From positions 1-64,000 of the forward strand of contig NZ_FOEP01000013.1 of the NCBI RefSeq assembly GCF_900110775.1: a stretch of DNA of 64,000 bases, in the 5' to 3' direction. This document shows positions 36,810 through 46,442 of the stretch, piece by piece; position 1 is the stretch's first letter; each line of letters begins with the position of its first letter. Below the pieces are notes generated by a model. That model was not told the origin of the DNA, did no database searches, and was given only the letters and a program-made list of their open reading frames with translations. Position numbers and translations under genes: made by a program. This DNA is from Thalassovita taeanensis (lineage in GTDB: Bacteria; Pseudomonadota; Alphaproteobacteria; Rhodobacterales; Rhodobacteraceae).

Positions 36810-37280
36810 GCAAGCGGCGCCGTGTTTTGTCCGATCTTATCAGGCACTGACACTCTGGCACCGCTGTTGGGTGGGATATTTAGGTGCGGCCCAAGCCAGA
36901 AATAGACGGCTTGGGCAGCAAAAGTCTCGAAAGAGTCCTCTTTCCCAAATGCCGTCCCGCAGCATTTAGCTTGAGCAGAAAATTCAGCTTGCTGCGATCG
37001 GCCCGAAGCTGACGCCAATCCAGGCTGACAGCAGGCGATCAGAATCTTCGTCCAGACGTAAAAACCGGATCGCCCGCACTGCCGTTCATAGGTGCAGAGA
37101 GGCAAAGAGCTTCTGGCTCCGCCTTCCGATTTTCGTGGGGTGTTGGAAGTGTATGAATATCCATTTGGCCTTGACTTCAGCCAGAACTCGTGTGGACTTT
37201 TACACAGTGTCGCTGTGCCGTATCACCCAGTCAGAAAGAACGCGCAGGCTTAATTTCAAACCGAAAAAAGGAGAGTATTC
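36810..37280. other. Gap without a recognised gene
   Basis: About 470 bp. Short frames on both strands look like chance ORFs. The last 20 bases contain the ribosome site (AAAAAAGGAGAG) of the small ORF at 37281. No repeats or IS ends were seen. Confidence 0.4.
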
Positions 37281-37421
37281 ATGGCACTTAAACCAGGACC
37301 AAAGCCGATAGCAAAATCAACAGGGAAACCAGATCAGCGCCGTCGTGATAACAAAACCACGCCAGGGAATACACCTTCCCTGAAACCTAGCAAATCTAGC
37401 AAGCCCCCAAAAAAGAAATGA
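37281..37421 (+). CDS. Very small basic protein
   Basis: A 46-aa ORF with an AAAAAAGGAGAG ribosome site. It begins MALKPGPKPIAKSTG and ends in a Lys/Pro/Ser-rich tail (SKPPKKK); it is almost wholly low-complexity and strongly basic, without hydrophobic segments. Nucleic-acid binding is a guess. A second small basic ORF of similar style lies at 56961. A hairpin GGGCT...AGCCC follows the stop. Confidence 0.5.
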   Translation: MALKPGPKPIAKSTGKPDQRRRDNKTTPGNTPSLKPSKSSKPPKKK

Positions 37422-37605
37422 AAGAGGGCTATCGCTAATTTGCTCTTTTAGCCCTGCAGACCAATTACTTCTACGTTGAATGACTGGTCTTGGGACAGAA
37501 AGGTCGGATTGTTCCGGCTACCCGCCGCCATTCAGCTGCGACTGGACGCAGCGGCATGCGGGCGGTTGAAAACGTGCTCTGAAATCTATTTTTTATCTGG
37601 ATGTT

Positions 37606-39162
37606 TCACAGGTAATATTTGAAAGGCTGCGGCCCGCCCTCCTTCGCTGATCCCATCACCAGAATATCCCCTACCATCTTAGCGAACCGGACGGTCACCG
37701 GCAGGCCATCGTTGAAATTGCATGAGTTATAGTTGATCTTCGTCAGCCCCATAATGTCAGTTAGGACGGACTGAATATCAGGACGAGAATATTTTGACCG
37801 TAGCACTGTGATGAAAAGGGGGTTGGGTGTTTCCGGTCCGATGTATGTATCCAGTTGAGGGACGTATCCGCTTGTCCAAAGATATGCGTTTCGATCATCT
37901 AAGAGCAGCGCCGTTCCCCGGATGACCGGGTAGTCTCCGTTACGGAAAAGCTTCGCATCCCCACCGGTCGATTTAATCCGGACTCCAACGACGTTCGTTC
38001 CCGGAGGCGCTGCACGGCAAAAGGCTTTCCATTCCACATCATTAAACGATGCCTGGCCATGGATAAAAAGTTCCTTTGGTGGGGAACCATGCATTTCAGT
38101 GTAAGTATCGATGACGGTCGCAAGGAGATCTTCGGCAGCCGCAGGGCTCAGGTGATATTCGTATTCATCGGTTTTCCACGGCCCGTTCGCACCACGGAAT
38201 ACGACCCCGTCGCCTTCGTTGAGAAACATCTGTGCGGCGCAGCAGACATGGTTGTCGCGATTGTTTGGAAGGTTTTTATAAACCATCCCAATGTAGCAAA
38301 CCCCCGGTCGTATGTCAGACAACCGCCAAGGTGGTTTCGGTTGGGATTTGTAGTAGAGCCCCGTCGCTAGGTTCCAAGCTACCGTCGCCGCGTCCTGTGT
38401 CTTCCGAGTTGGATAACCTGCACTGTTTAGAAAAGCGTCTGGGTCCAAGGTCGTTTCCCGTAGAACCTGCGTGGGTGCGATAGCCAGAAATTCGGCCTTT
38501 ATCCGTCGACGGAAATCAGGAACATCGTCGAAGATATCTTCTGAACTCGTATCGAAGTCAGCCAGAGTTTCGAACAGGGGCATGCTGGCACGTGCTTTTT
38601 GCTTCTTCGACGCACGTCCTGACGTAAGTTCGATGCCTGTCCGCTTCGATTCAGGACGACAGCGATCATAGACAATCTCCGGAACGACAAAGATCCACAC
38701 ATCGATCGCGCGCTCTTCGTTGCGAAGATATCGCCTGACCCGGTCGGTGTAGATGCGAGCAACAGTATCTACAGCCTCGTGCTTATTTTCAATCTTAGTC
38801 GCCCGGTCGATATCCTTCAGATCAACTATGAGCTCGCTGCACCCGTCAGGGTCGAACGTGATGCCGAAAGTCTCCTCCAGACCCGCGAAATCAGCCAAGT
38901 GCAGCCTGTCCTTTTTCTCCGTCGGGCCGGGAGGTGGCACAGAAATTCCCTGTAGAAGCCTTTTACTCCAACCTCGGAAATGTTTGATGCCGCTCTGCGT
39001 GGCCACGACACCAATTCGGACCTCCGAAATTTTCCGTCCAGCCGCATGAGGTCCATAAAGAAACAGGCCGTCCTTCGGGTGATGGCTCCGTTGTCCAAAC
39101 CTGAATTCAAGCTCGGGCTCATTAAGATGCTCAACGGCGAGGCCGGGTTCACGAAACCTCAT
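37606..39162 (-). CDS. Short prokaryotic Argonaute (MID-PIWI)
   Basis: A 518-aa protein. [19 protein letters not shown] near the N-terminus is the opening typical of short pAgos (FG...DPR.GL..YGP). A MID-like region ([19 protein letters not shown], about residues 150-170) and a PIWI-like C-terminal half (CYIGMVYKN, then [10 protein letters not shown]) follow. There is no PAZ or N domain, and I see no complete DEDX catalytic tetrad, as expected for guide-binding but non-cleaving short pAgos. Its start overlaps the stop of the partner gene (ATGA at 39159-39162). It should use short guides to recognise invader nucleic acid and then trigger the partner. Confidence 0.87.
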   Translation of the reverse strand: MRFREPGLAVEHLNEPELEFRFGQRSHHPKDGLFLYGPHAAGRKISEVRIGVVATQSGIKHFRGWSKRLLQGISVPPPGPTEKKDRLHLADFAGLEETFGITFDPDGCSELIVDLKDIDRATKIENKHEAVDTVARIYTDRVRRYLRNEERAIDVWIFVVPEIVYDRCRPESKRTGIELTSGRASKKQKARASMPLFETLADFDTSSEDIFDDVPDFRRRIKAEFLAIAPTQVLRETTLDPDAFLNSAGYPTRKTQDAATVAWNLATGLYYKSQPKPPWRLSDIRPGVCYIGMVYKNLPNNRDNHVCCAAQMFLNEGDGVVFRGANGPWKTDEYEYHLSPAAAEDLLATVIDTYTEMHGSPPKELFIHGQASFNDVEWKAFCRAAPPGTNVVGVRIKSTGGDAKLFRNGDYPVIRGTALLLDDRNAYLWTSGYVPQLDTYIGPETPNPLFITVLRSKYSRPDIQSVLTDIMGLTKINYNSCNFNDGLPVTVRFAKMVGDILVMGSAKEGGPQPFKYYL

Positions 39163-41078
39163 GCTTCTTCCTCCTCTACTTCGGGGCGCCCAAGCGTGCT
39201 CTCGTCATCCTCCTCCCCATCCGCGTCCAACACGTCTGGCATGCTGGTGCTGACTGGTGACGTGAAAAGCACCGGTTCGGAGGAGAGAAGCATATTTTGA
39301 CCGGGTGCAAGCGGGACACGAATGTAAGCAGAATCCATCGACATAATTTCCAGGAAGGCCAGCAAACGACCATGCCACTGCTTGTTGCGCCAGCCTTTAC
39401 AACCGGATCGGCGGAGGCGGTGCATCTTTTTCGGATCGTCGACACTCTTACCCTCAGGCGTGCCATTATCCTCTGCAAAGAGCACGCGGGCTTTCAATCG
39501 GACATGCCAGAATGGCCAAAGCCTCGGAAGCGCGGTGACACCGTATTTCCAGACATGTTTGCGCGCGACATTACGCAGCATAGATGACCGTCGTCCTCCA
39601 CCCTGCCTCCCCCATGGCACCCTGTGGCCGTTGGCAGCCTGTTCTGAGGAAATATGAAACCCTTCCGCCCCAGAATATGCGTAAGAGATCATTCCTCTGT
39701 CCCGGCAAAGGCGCTCCCAGGAATCCCGGATCAGGTGGGTCATCATATTCGACGCATCACGTGCTCGTAGATCTACGTCCGGAAAACCTTCCTCGACGAA
39801 TTTTGTTACCGAAACAGATGCCCGTAGCCGCAAACTAGCGACACCCTCGAAGCTGTCCTCAATATCCTTCGGGTCTGCGAAGGCGATCAAGCTCCTGCCA
39901 TGTTGCACGGCGGGATAAGACAGGCGGGAAATACGGCGCTTAAGCGCATCCTCGCGGAGAGATCCTACCGCATCGTAGTAGTGAATCTCATCCGGCATCT
40001 CAACGATCGAAAGCCAGTTTGAAGTAAGCTGCTCTGGTTCCCGCACGAGGGGGATGGCTCGCTGTGTGCGGAACTCATCCCACTGCGAGGCAACGACGAT
40101 ATCCTCGATCTTACAAGGAATCTTTTGGCGATGGAGCGCGCTAACAAGCCGTTCCAACCCTCGGCCCCAGCCGCGCGAGAAATCGACTGGGACGGCGTCC
40201 CTCAATCCTTCAATCCTGCTTCCTTCTTCCATTCGCAGAGGGATGACGAACCTCGGGTCCTCAAGCACCTTGGCGACCTCACCAGCTTTGTCGATCACAT
40301 CCATCAGGCCATCGTCCTGTCGCGTCGCGGGGCTGGTGGGCACGAGGACTTTTACTGCCCGATGCTCAAGCGCGCGGTATACCTCTTTCCGCCACCGGTC
40401 GCCGGGCTCGAGCGTCATGAGCTCCGAGAAAACTCGATATCCAAGCGCCTCCAGTTTCGGACCTAACCAAAGAATAAACTGATCATCTGCAGGCCGGGTC
40501 CCAAGAATGAAAAGAACGTCTCGAGCTGCTTCTTTTGTCGAGCCCGGATCCGAGCCGGCACGGGGCAGGAGAGATGACAGAATTGTGGGTGGTTGCGCCC
40601 TTTTACTGCGTTTATCCAGTGTTCTGTTCAAGACAGTCTCGAGCACGGTGGCGCTGGCTTGCCATAACTCAGGATGAGCTTCTAACACATCGGGATGATT
40701 GCGAAGAAGGGCTTCGATATCTTCTTTTCCGTAGATATCGCCTGGCTCCAACAAGGACGGTCCGATGATCTCCATCAGCTGCGTCTTTTTGGTCGGAGTC
40801 ATTGATACAGATGTGGACAGAATGTAGCGGTTTGGGACGAGCTTATCGATGGTCGCCCGTTCCTTTCGGAGCACGCGCGTCAATTGCGAGAAGCCTGAGC
40901 CCTCGTAGTTCTTCGCTTGCAAAATCGTCAGATCTGGCCCTTTTGCGTGTCGGCCATCCATGCCGCCATCGGGCCCGGCACCAAACTGCTCAAATCGCAC
41001 GCTGATATCTCGGCCGATCAGATCGGCCGAGATAGCTTCAAATTGAGAGGGGGACAATGAAGGGAAACTAAAAGACAT
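39159..41078 (-). CDS. Mrr-type nuclease - TIR - APAZ partner of the short Argonaute
   Basis: A 639-aa protein with three parts. Residues about 8-140 are an Mrr-like restriction-nuclease fold: GPDGGMDG supplies Asp41, and LTILQAKNY supplies the Q-x-K (Gln54, Lys56). Residues about 186-330 are a TIR domain ([20 protein letters not shown], then [15 protein letters not shown]). Glu232 sits where NAD-cleaving TIRs have their catalytic Glu. Residues about 340-639 match in place and length the APAZ region that binds short pAgo. TIR-APAZ with short pAgo is the SPARTA layout, where target recognition triggers NAD depletion. The added N-terminal nuclease is the unusual part. Probable promoter on the minus strand lies between 41079 and 41151. 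Confidence 0.85.
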   Translation of the reverse strand: MSFSFPSLSPSQFEAISADLIGRDISVRFEQFGAGPDGGMDGRHAKGPDLTILQAKNYEGSGFSQLTRVLRKERATIDKLVPNRYILSTSVSMTPTKKTQLMEIIGPSLLEPGDIYGKEDIEALLRNHPDVLEAHPELWQASATVLETVLNRTLDKRSKRAQPPTILSSLLPRAGSDPGSTKEAARDVLFILGTRPADDQFILWLGPKLEALGYRVFSELMTLEPGDRWRKEVYRALEHRAVKVLVPTSPATRQDDGLMDVIDKAGEVAKVLEDPRFVIPLRMEEGSRIEGLRDAVPVDFSRGWGRGLERLVSALHRQKIPCKIEDIVVASQWDEFRTQRAIPLVREPEQLTSNWLSIVEMPDEIHYYDAVGSLREDALKRRISRLSYPAVQHGRSLIAFADPKDIEDSFEGVASLRLRASVSVTKFVEEGFPDVDLRARDASNMMTHLIRDSWERLCRDRGMISYAYSGAEGFHISSEQAANGHRVPWGRQGGGRRSSMLRNVARKHVWKYGVTALPRLWPFWHVRLKARVLFAEDNGTPEGKSVDDPKKMHRLRRSGCKGWRNKQWHGRLLAFLEIMSMDSAYIRVPLAPGQNMLLSSEPVLFTSPVSTSMPDVLDADGEEDDESTLGRPEVEEEEA

Positions 41079-41151
41079 GAGTCTGATAGTGCCAACATGT
41101 TCCTATTCCTACAAGTTGTGTTTTTTTTGGGTAGCAATACAAAACATGGTA

Positions 41152-41472
41152 TTAAAAGGGAGCCTTTTTCGGCCATCTGTATTTGTGAACCCGCTGAACA
41201 GCTTTGCGGTAAGTCTTACCCTGTCTACCGGTTGCGACATAACTCGCACCGGGGGCACCCGTCTGCTTATTGACGACGATGGCCTGCAGCGGTGGTAAGT
41301 TTTGACGTCGACACTCCTCTTGAATGACCCCCAAAAACCAGCGTGCAGATCGGTGGTGAAGTCCGAGAGGTTTGGTTAGATCTCCATATGAGATCCACCC
41401 ACCTTTTCGAGCAAGCTTATAGAGGGGTTTCCAGGCAGCCCTTGCCCGCGCAACATGATCAATTTTTGACAT
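41152..41472 (-). CDS. Small alkyltransferase-like winged-helix protein upstream of the Ago operon
   Basis: A 106-aa protein from the ATG at 41472 (AAAGGAAACGAG ribosome site). The segment GWISYGDLTKPLGLHHRSAR and LPPLQAIVVNKQTGAPG resembles the DNA-binding fold of O6-alkylguanine transferases and ATL proteins, where the PCHR motif normally sits. Here LQAI replaces PCHR, so there is no acceptor cysteine. Binding to modified or distorted DNA is plausible. It is on the same strand 73 bp upstream of the Mrr-TIR-APAZ gene and may belong to the same unit. Confidence 0.6.
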   Translation of the reverse strand: MSKIDHVARARAAWKPLYKLARKGGWISYGDLTKPLGLHHRSARWFLGVIQEECRRQNLPPLQAIVVNKQTGAPGASYVATGRQGKTYRKAVQRVHKYRWPKKAPF

Positions 41473-42478
41473 CTCGTTTCCTTTGAGATGCGGCTTTGAA
41501 GGTTTGAGATCTTGTGTAAGCCGCAGCCACATGACCCCCGCCACATACCGGAGCATATGGTTTGGAAGTCAGCGGCCCCAGTTTTATTCGAGGGTTCGGC
41601 TCCTACAGCGTAGGCGGGTCTTTTATGTGGTGCGTTTGCACCGCCCCTGATCTCTTATATTTATGATAAAAAAGGCATCATTCAAGATATGGTAGAAAAA
41701 GAACTTTTGGGTTCACTTCTAAATTGGAGCATCATACCAGCCCTCTGGAAATCCTGCAGTTACCCACCGAAAGGATAAGCCATGCTAAAGGCGCGTAAGC
41801 CCCTATATGCACATATTCTGCAACTGCTGGCGCTAAGGTCCGCTTTCGTGTTTTCCAAAAGATGTTCTCGCGCTTGCAGCGAAAGGCAACAAGTTCCCTC
41901 TGCCGTGTTTGCCAACCAATTGAGCCTCTGACGAAATACCTAACGGCCTCTCCTGCTCGGCTTCGCGTGTCGCAGGAGAGAACGGCCCTGCGGTCCGTCG
42001 CGCATGCGGCCATGCGGCCTTACCGCGGTGTCGGCTCATGGGTCCCGGTTTGCCCGTCTCGCGAGCGCGGCGGGTCTCGGCCACGCCTGCGGTCTTCGCT
42101 CTGGTCTGTTTTGCCGAGGCAAAACGATCCCGGCGCTGCGTCCGCCTGCGTGTCCGGCCCCACCGCTTGCCTGCTCGCGTCGGACAAACCTGGCGTCAAA
42201 ACACACACACATGAGTATGGAAGCATATCCTCCGGATGGCCCCCAAATCAGCCCGCCTCAAGGATCGCAAAACTTTTCGGCGAAGGTGGCGCGAGTGGAG
42301 AGGTCAATCGCGCGCGTAAGGTTGTGTGTGTCGTGAGCACGGCGCTTGGAAAACTTTTACGCCCAGCAAGCTGGCGGCTACGCCGTCCCTGACCCGGACA
42401 GATTCGGTGAACCAGAAATCGGCCATGCCCCCACAATCACGTGGTGGCCCTCAAACTCAAACATTTGGAGATGAACAC
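41473..42478. other. About 1 kb with at most one small ORF
   Basis: No convincing long gene. A 176-codon frame at 41862-42392 has a composition typical of chance ORFs in GC-rich DNA. The region has a GC-rich stretch with repeated short inverted motifs (for example GCATGCGGCCATGC near 42000) and a candidate 49-aa ORF at 41782. Confidence 0.4.
41782..41931 (+). CDS. Candidate small basic ORF
   Basis: A 49-aa ORF beginning MLKARKPLYAHILQLLALRS with a good ribosome site (GAAAGGATAAGCC). It is basic with one short hydrophobic helix. No homology is recognised. It may be a leader peptide, a small protein or chance. Confidence 0.3.
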   Translation: MLKARKPLYAHILQLLALRSAFVFSKRCSRACSERQQVPSAVFANQLSL

Positions 42479-43408
42479 ATGGCCTACGATCAAGCGACAA
42501 CATACGAGACAATCGAACTCTTCGGCCTGACGGAAAAAGGTGCACACCTGCCAATCCCGCAGGACGATATCCTGAAGGACAGCATCATCCGCGAAGCCTT
42601 CGAGACCCTGCTCGGGCAATTGCGGAATACCGGACTTGAAGGAGAGATCGAGCCTCTCGCCCACGGATTGGCAACAATCCTGCAGCGCCGCAAGGTTGCT
42701 CTCGGTAAGGAAGTTGACCGCACAGCCGATAAGATCGGCGCATTGGCCAAATGCCACGATGGATCAGAAATCGCAGAGACCGCATTGGAAGAGGCACAGG
42801 CGCGCTTCGTGCAGTTGCGCGAGATCGTGGACGCCATCGAGACGATGGGGGAGGCGGCAGCGGAATGCTACGAGGTCGAGACCGGCAATGCCTTCATCCC
42901 GGCAGCGGGATCGCGCGCCAGCGTTCGGGCGCAAGAGACGGGAGCCGTCTTCGAGGCCAAGCAGCTTCTGGAGCAGCATGATCGTGAGACCGCCGCCAAG
43001 TCAAAAGTCGAAGGCGTACCGCTGATCGTGTCGGGGTCAACCGACTGGTCCGACATCGATGTCATCTTCCGGACCCTCGACAAGGTGCGGGATCGCATCA
43101 AGCAAAATCGCAATCAGGATATCTTCCTCTGCCACAAAGGCGGCAAGCATGGGGCAGAAATGATCGCAGCGCGGTGGGCGCGTGCGCGGGGCATCAATCA
43201 AGCGCGCTTTGATCCGCGTTGGTCCGCACACGGACGAGCAGCACCGTTCAAGTGCAACGATGAGATGCTGGACGATAAGTTCGCAGCGATAGGAGTTATC
43301 CTCTTCGGCGGCAACGGGGTGGCGCTGAACCTCGGCCAGAAAGCCGAAGCGAAAGGACTGACGGTGATGCGGGTCGCGGATCCGGCCAAGACAGCAGGCG
43401 AGGCATAA
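42479..43408 (+). CDS. DUF2493 (SLOG-like) protein
   Basis: A 309-aa protein from the ATG at 42479. The C-terminal 150 residues form a DUF2493 domain: VSGSTDWSDIDVIFRTLD, LCHKGGKHGAEMIAARWARA (about residues 215-235) and AIGVILFGGNGVALNL give the Rossmann-like fold of the SLOG superfamily, proposed to bind nucleotide-derived ligands. The N-terminal half is helical. DUF2493 genes are frequent on alphaproteobacterial plasmids; the biochemical function is unknown. A terminator follows directly. Confidence 0.8.
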   Translation: MAYDQATTYETIELFGLTEKGAHLPIPQDDILKDSIIREAFETLLGQLRNTGLEGEIEPLAHGLATILQRRKVALGKEVDRTADKIGALAKCHDGSEIAETALEEAQARFVQLREIVDAIETMGEAAAECYEVETGNAFIPAAGSRASVRAQETGAVFEAKQLLEQHDRETAAKSKVEGVPLIVSGSTDWSDIDVIFRTLDKVRDRIKQNRNQDIFLCHKGGKHGAEMIAARWARARGINQARFDPRWSAHGRAAPFKCNDEMLDDKFAAIGVILFGGNGVALNLGQKAEAKGLTVMRVADPAKTAGEA

Positions 43409-43415
43409 GTCAGAG

Positions 43416-43440
43416 AGGGTCACCTTCGGGTGGCCCTTTC
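43416..43440 (+). terminator. Rho-independent terminator after the DUF2493 gene
   Basis: AGGGTCACC-TTCG-GGTGGCCCT followed by TTTCTTCG; a stable UUCG-loop hairpin with one mispair. Confidence 0.8.
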
Positions 43441-43642
43441 TTCGTTCTCAAGATCGTGGGTAGACATTCAGATGCGCGGTGCTGATCTGCAGTAAAGGTT
43501 CATTTAAGTCATGACGGTGGATGTCCGATTTTCCCGCTTTGCGATTAGGTTGACCTTATCTCAATGTAATCCCTGTCTATTGTGTCCGTGCCACAAATGA
43601 CTTTTGTTGGGCAGCATATCACGCGCGCAGGTTTTTCAGTCG

Positions 43643-44719
43643 ATGCCCTTTTCTCCAGACCGCACCAAAGAGATTCAATCGCGTATTGATGCGCGTTTGC
43701 AATCTGGTCAGGCGAACGATTGGGAGGTTTCGTTTCTCACGAACATGGCCGCGCGGTTTCAGAAGTATGGAGGTGACACACGTCTGAGTAAGGCCCAGTA
43801 TGCCAGCTTGCACAAAGTCCTGAAGCTGGAACGTGAGCCATCATCACAGCCCAAATTACAGGCTAACGATAGCGCACTGCGTCCGACTCGGAAGCGCCGC
43901 ACCGAGTATTACCAACCAAAGTCCCGACCGATGTCTGTGACCCGTGCAATCACTGCACCTCGGCGGGCGGTCCGTAGGGCTCAGCGACAGATCATGGTGC
44001 CGCTTGTTATTGTCGTCGCGTTCGTTGCGTTGATTGGATCGTTCTTCGATTCAACATCATCGCAATCCACATCTTACGGCTCGCCAGCGACGTCCGCACC
44101 ACAAACAACGAGCACCGCTTACGTCTATGTGACGGGGACACGAGTCAATCAACGGGACGGGCCTTCTACGTCTGATCGGGTCATGGGCGTTTTGGTTGAA
44201 GGCACCCGTGTCCAGCTGCTTCGTGACCAGGGACAATGGGCGCAGATTAGGTCTGACTTGGGAACCGGCTGGATGTCCTCTAGCTTCCTATCTCTCAATA
44301 GGCCGATCACGGCGCAACCCACAACACAGGATCGGGGCCTTCGTGCCAGCGATGTCAGGATCATTGATGGTGATACGATAAACGTGCGTGGGATTACTCC
44401 CAACGTTCGCCTTGTCGGTTTCAATGCTCCCGAGACCTGGCGGCCGTCTTGCACCGCAGAGCGTCAGGTTGGGGAACGTGCAACGGCGCGTTTGAGCCAG
44501 CTGGTGCGGAATGCGGCATCGATAGAATTTGAACGCGTGGCATGTTCGTGCAGGCCTGGTACCGAAGGTACAGATCAATGTAATTTTGGCCGGCTTTGTG
44601 GCTCGCTGTTCGTAGGCGGTCAGGATGTTGGACGCACACTGATTGGAGAGGGATTGGCCGTGCCATACCGGTGCGGTCGGACAAGCTGCCCTCCGCGGCC
44701 TCAAGCTTGGTGTCGATAA
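43643..44719 (+). CDS. Membrane-anchored SH3-thermonuclease protein
   Basis: A 358-aa protein. I use the ATG at 43643; a TTG at 43604 is possible. Residues 1 to about 115 are charged and probably cytoplasmic, a single membrane segment follows (VPLVIVVAFVALIGSFF, about 118-134), then an SH3b domain (GTRVNQRDGPSTSDRVMGVL), then a staphylococcal-nuclease domain (RIIDGDTINVRGITPNVRLV, FNAPET, LIGEGLAVPY). Domain order puts the nuclease outside the inner membrane. It may degrade extracellular or periplasmic DNA. Several Cys near the C-terminus could form disulfides. Confidence 0.82.
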   Translation: MPFSPDRTKEIQSRIDARLQSGQANDWEVSFLTNMAARFQKYGGDTRLSKAQYASLHKVLKLEREPSSQPKLQANDSALRPTRKRRTEYYQPKSRPMSVTRAITAPRRAVRRAQRQIMVPLVIVVAFVALIGSFFDSTSSQSTSYGSPATSAPQTTSTAYVYVTGTRVNQRDGPSTSDRVMGVLVEGTRVQLLRDQGQWAQIRSDLGTGWMSSSFLSLNRPITAQPTTQDRGLRASDVRIIDGDTINVRGITPNVRLVGFNAPETWRPSCTAERQVGERATARLSQLVRNAASIEFERVACSCRPGTEGTDQCNFGRLCGSLFVGGQDVGRTLIGEGLAVPYRCGRTSCPPRPQAWCR

Positions 44720-45079
44720 CGTCGCAGCCAGCTCAACACCGGCAAACTGATCTTCGCCCGAGCTGAAAACCCTCCCTGTTTTTCGTTCTGCGCGACAGAC
44801 CAAACCCCAACACGTCGCCTCAGAGCGAACTTGACCTTCACCTGCATCGAGATCAACGAGACCCGTGGCGACTGCGATGTGGGGGCACACATTTGGGTCT
44901 CTTCTTTTTGCTCATTGATGTGGATCGCACGGGGTCGGCCCGGCCGTGCCCTGCGCTGCGCTCCGGCAAGCACAAATACGGCTTCCACGCCTTTGGCGCG
45001 GACCCTCCGCATTTGCGCTTGCGACCTGTCCTGATGCCCCCATGCCTTTTGATCCTCATCGCAAAAAGGAGAAACCCAA
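44720..45079. other. Gap without a recognised gene
   Basis: About 360 bp. Overlapping frames look like chance ORFs. The last bases carry the ribosome site (AAAAAGGAGAA) of the 68-aa gene at 45080. Confidence 0.4.
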
Positions 45080-45286
45080 ATGACCAACCACTACGTCGCA
45101 ACAGTTCCCGTCAAATACACCGATGGCGAAGGCCAGGAGCGCACCCGCTTCCAACGCGTCGGGGCCATGTTCCGCAACACCCGCAACGGGGATGGCTCGG
45201 AGTTTTTCAGCCTCAAGCTCGACTTCCCCGTCGGTGTCCAAGAGCTGGTGATGTTCCCACCAAGCTCAAAGGAACCCCAAGAGTAA
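45080..45286 (+). CDS. Small conserved protein, unknown function
   Basis: A 68-aa protein with a strong ribosome site (AAAAGGAG, 8 nt). The sequence (HYVATVPVKYTDGEGQERTR, then FFSLKLDFPVGVQELVMFPP) suggests a small beta-barrel, somewhat like single DUF736 units. It is followed by a hairpin terminator. Function unknown. Confidence 0.7.
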   Translation: MTNHYVATVPVKYTDGEGQERTRFQRVGAMFRNTRNGDGSEFFSLKLDFPVGVQELVMFPPSSKEPQE

Positions 45287-45301
45287 ATCCTCCCCGAGGA
45301 T

Positions 45302-45321
45302 GGGCCGCCGTAAGGCGGCCC
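45302..45321 (+). terminator. Hairpin terminator after the 68-aa gene
   Basis: GGGCCGCC-GTAA-GGCGGCCC, a perfect 8-bp stem with a GNRA-like loop, followed by a weak T tract (TATCTCTGT). Confidence 0.6.
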
Positions 45322-45742
45322 TATCTCTGTCCCAGTGATCGCTGCGGGTCCCGTTGAGACCCCTGCCTTTGGCAGCGGTCACGGTTCCGGATGACAGGAC
45401 TGCAGAGCAGTCCTGAGGGTTCCTGGTGTGGTTAAACCAGCCCGGTGACTGAGCCGCCAGCCAGCCTCAAGGGGGCCATCCCCAAAAACCTTTCGGCAAG
45501 AGCCTTCACGGTTTTTGCGGCAGAGAATTGGCAAGCAATTCTGGCCTCCCTTGACCCTGTCTGTCGGCCCTGTCGGTTGAGGTGTGTCCCGCCCCATCGC
45601 TTCTGTCCGAACATTGCATGTTCTGACAGACCTCAGGCGCGGACCCTGTTGAGATCGGCCGATGTTGGAGCATGCGGCAGGTGTTGGTTGGCGCCCTCTC
45701 GGGCGCGACCTCGCACCTGCGGTGCTTGGGCCGTGAAACGGA
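45322..45742. other. Non-coding region upstream of the mob genes, possible oriT area
   Basis: No convincing gene. It holds a 7-bp inverted repeat AGAATTG-GCAAG-CAATTCT (45524-45542). Origins of transfer usually lie just upstream of relaxosome genes, so oriT may be here, but no nick motif was identified. Confidence 0.35.
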
Positions 45743-45827
45743 ATACAAGGCTGCCTGCGGCCTCATTCACCGTAAGTATATTATTGACAGAATAGTATAG
45801 TCTCGTATGGTAGGTGCAGCCTTGTAT
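45743..45827 (+). promoter_or_regulatory. Promoter of the mob operon flanked by a 12-bp inverted repeat
   Basis: TTGACA (45784-45789), 16 bp, TATGGT (45806-45811) is a good sigma-70-type promoter about 50 bp before the mobC-like start. Perfect inverted arms ATACAAGGCTGC (45743-45754) and GCAGCCTTGTAT (45816-45827) bracket it. They could be operator sites for a relaxosome protein that represses its own operon, or part of oriT. Confidence 0.6.
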
Positions 45828-45860
45828 GAAGGTGGCAGGAAATAGGGGGTCTTTCTTCGC

Positions 45861-46442
45861 ATGTCTCGCTCGAAACGTCTCACGGATGCGCAACGTATGG
45901 AGATCGTGCGCGAAGCCGCGGACGGAGTCTCGACGTCCGTGCTTGCGAAGCGGTTCGGGGTGACACCGCGGGCGGTGCAATACACCTTGAAGAGTGACGA
46001 TCAGCGCCAGCGCGATACGGCCGTGCCGGTCTTGGCGGTGAGTGTGAAAGTGACCCCTGACGAGATGGCGGCATTCGATGCGGTGCTGGCGTCGGCGGGG
46101 ATCGAGACCCGCTCGGAAGGGCTGCGCCGCTTGATGCAAGCGGCAGGTGGCACCTTTGTGGCGGACACATCGTTGGCGGCAGAGATGGCGCGCTATCGCG
46201 CCTCATTAAATGATGTTGGAAACGGTGTCGCCCAGATTGCCAAGCAGATGCAGAAGGCCAACAGGGAGGGACAGGGAACTGGTGCTGAGTTCTCAGAATT
46301 GCGGCTTGCACAGATGCGCGGGTTGGCGCGATTCATCCTCGATAGTGCAGATGAGATTGACCTGCTTGTGCGCCGCCGGCGTGACGCGATGCAGCTGAAA
46401 GCAACGGCTGCCTTGAAGGAGTTCGCCCATGCGGCTGAATGA
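45861..46442 (+). CDS. MobC-like relaxosome accessory protein
   Basis: A 193-aa protein. The N-terminus is a helix-turn-helix (DAQRMEIVREAADGVSTSVL, then AKRFGVTPRAVQYTL). A MobC/VirD1-like part follows (VKVTPDEMAAFDAVLASAG, RSEGLRRLMQAAG, LNDVGNGVAQIAKQM). Such proteins bind oriT and load the relaxase. Its end overlaps the relaxase start by 14 nt. The HTH could also bind the inverted repeats flanking its promoter. Confidence 0.75.
   Translation: MSRSKRLTDAQRMEIVREAADGVSTSVLAKRFGVTPRAVQYTLKSDDQRQRDTAVPVLAVSVKVTPDEMAAFDAVLASAGIETRSEGLRRLMQAAGGTFVADTSLAAEMARYRASLNDVGNGVAQIAKQMQKANREGQGTGAEFSELRLAQMRGLARFILDSADEIDLLVRRRRDAMQLKATAALKEFAHAAE

Noticed and set aside
41862-42392. 176-codon plus-strand ORF
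   Set aside because: Typical of random frames in GC-rich DNA; no ribosome site and no recognisable segments.
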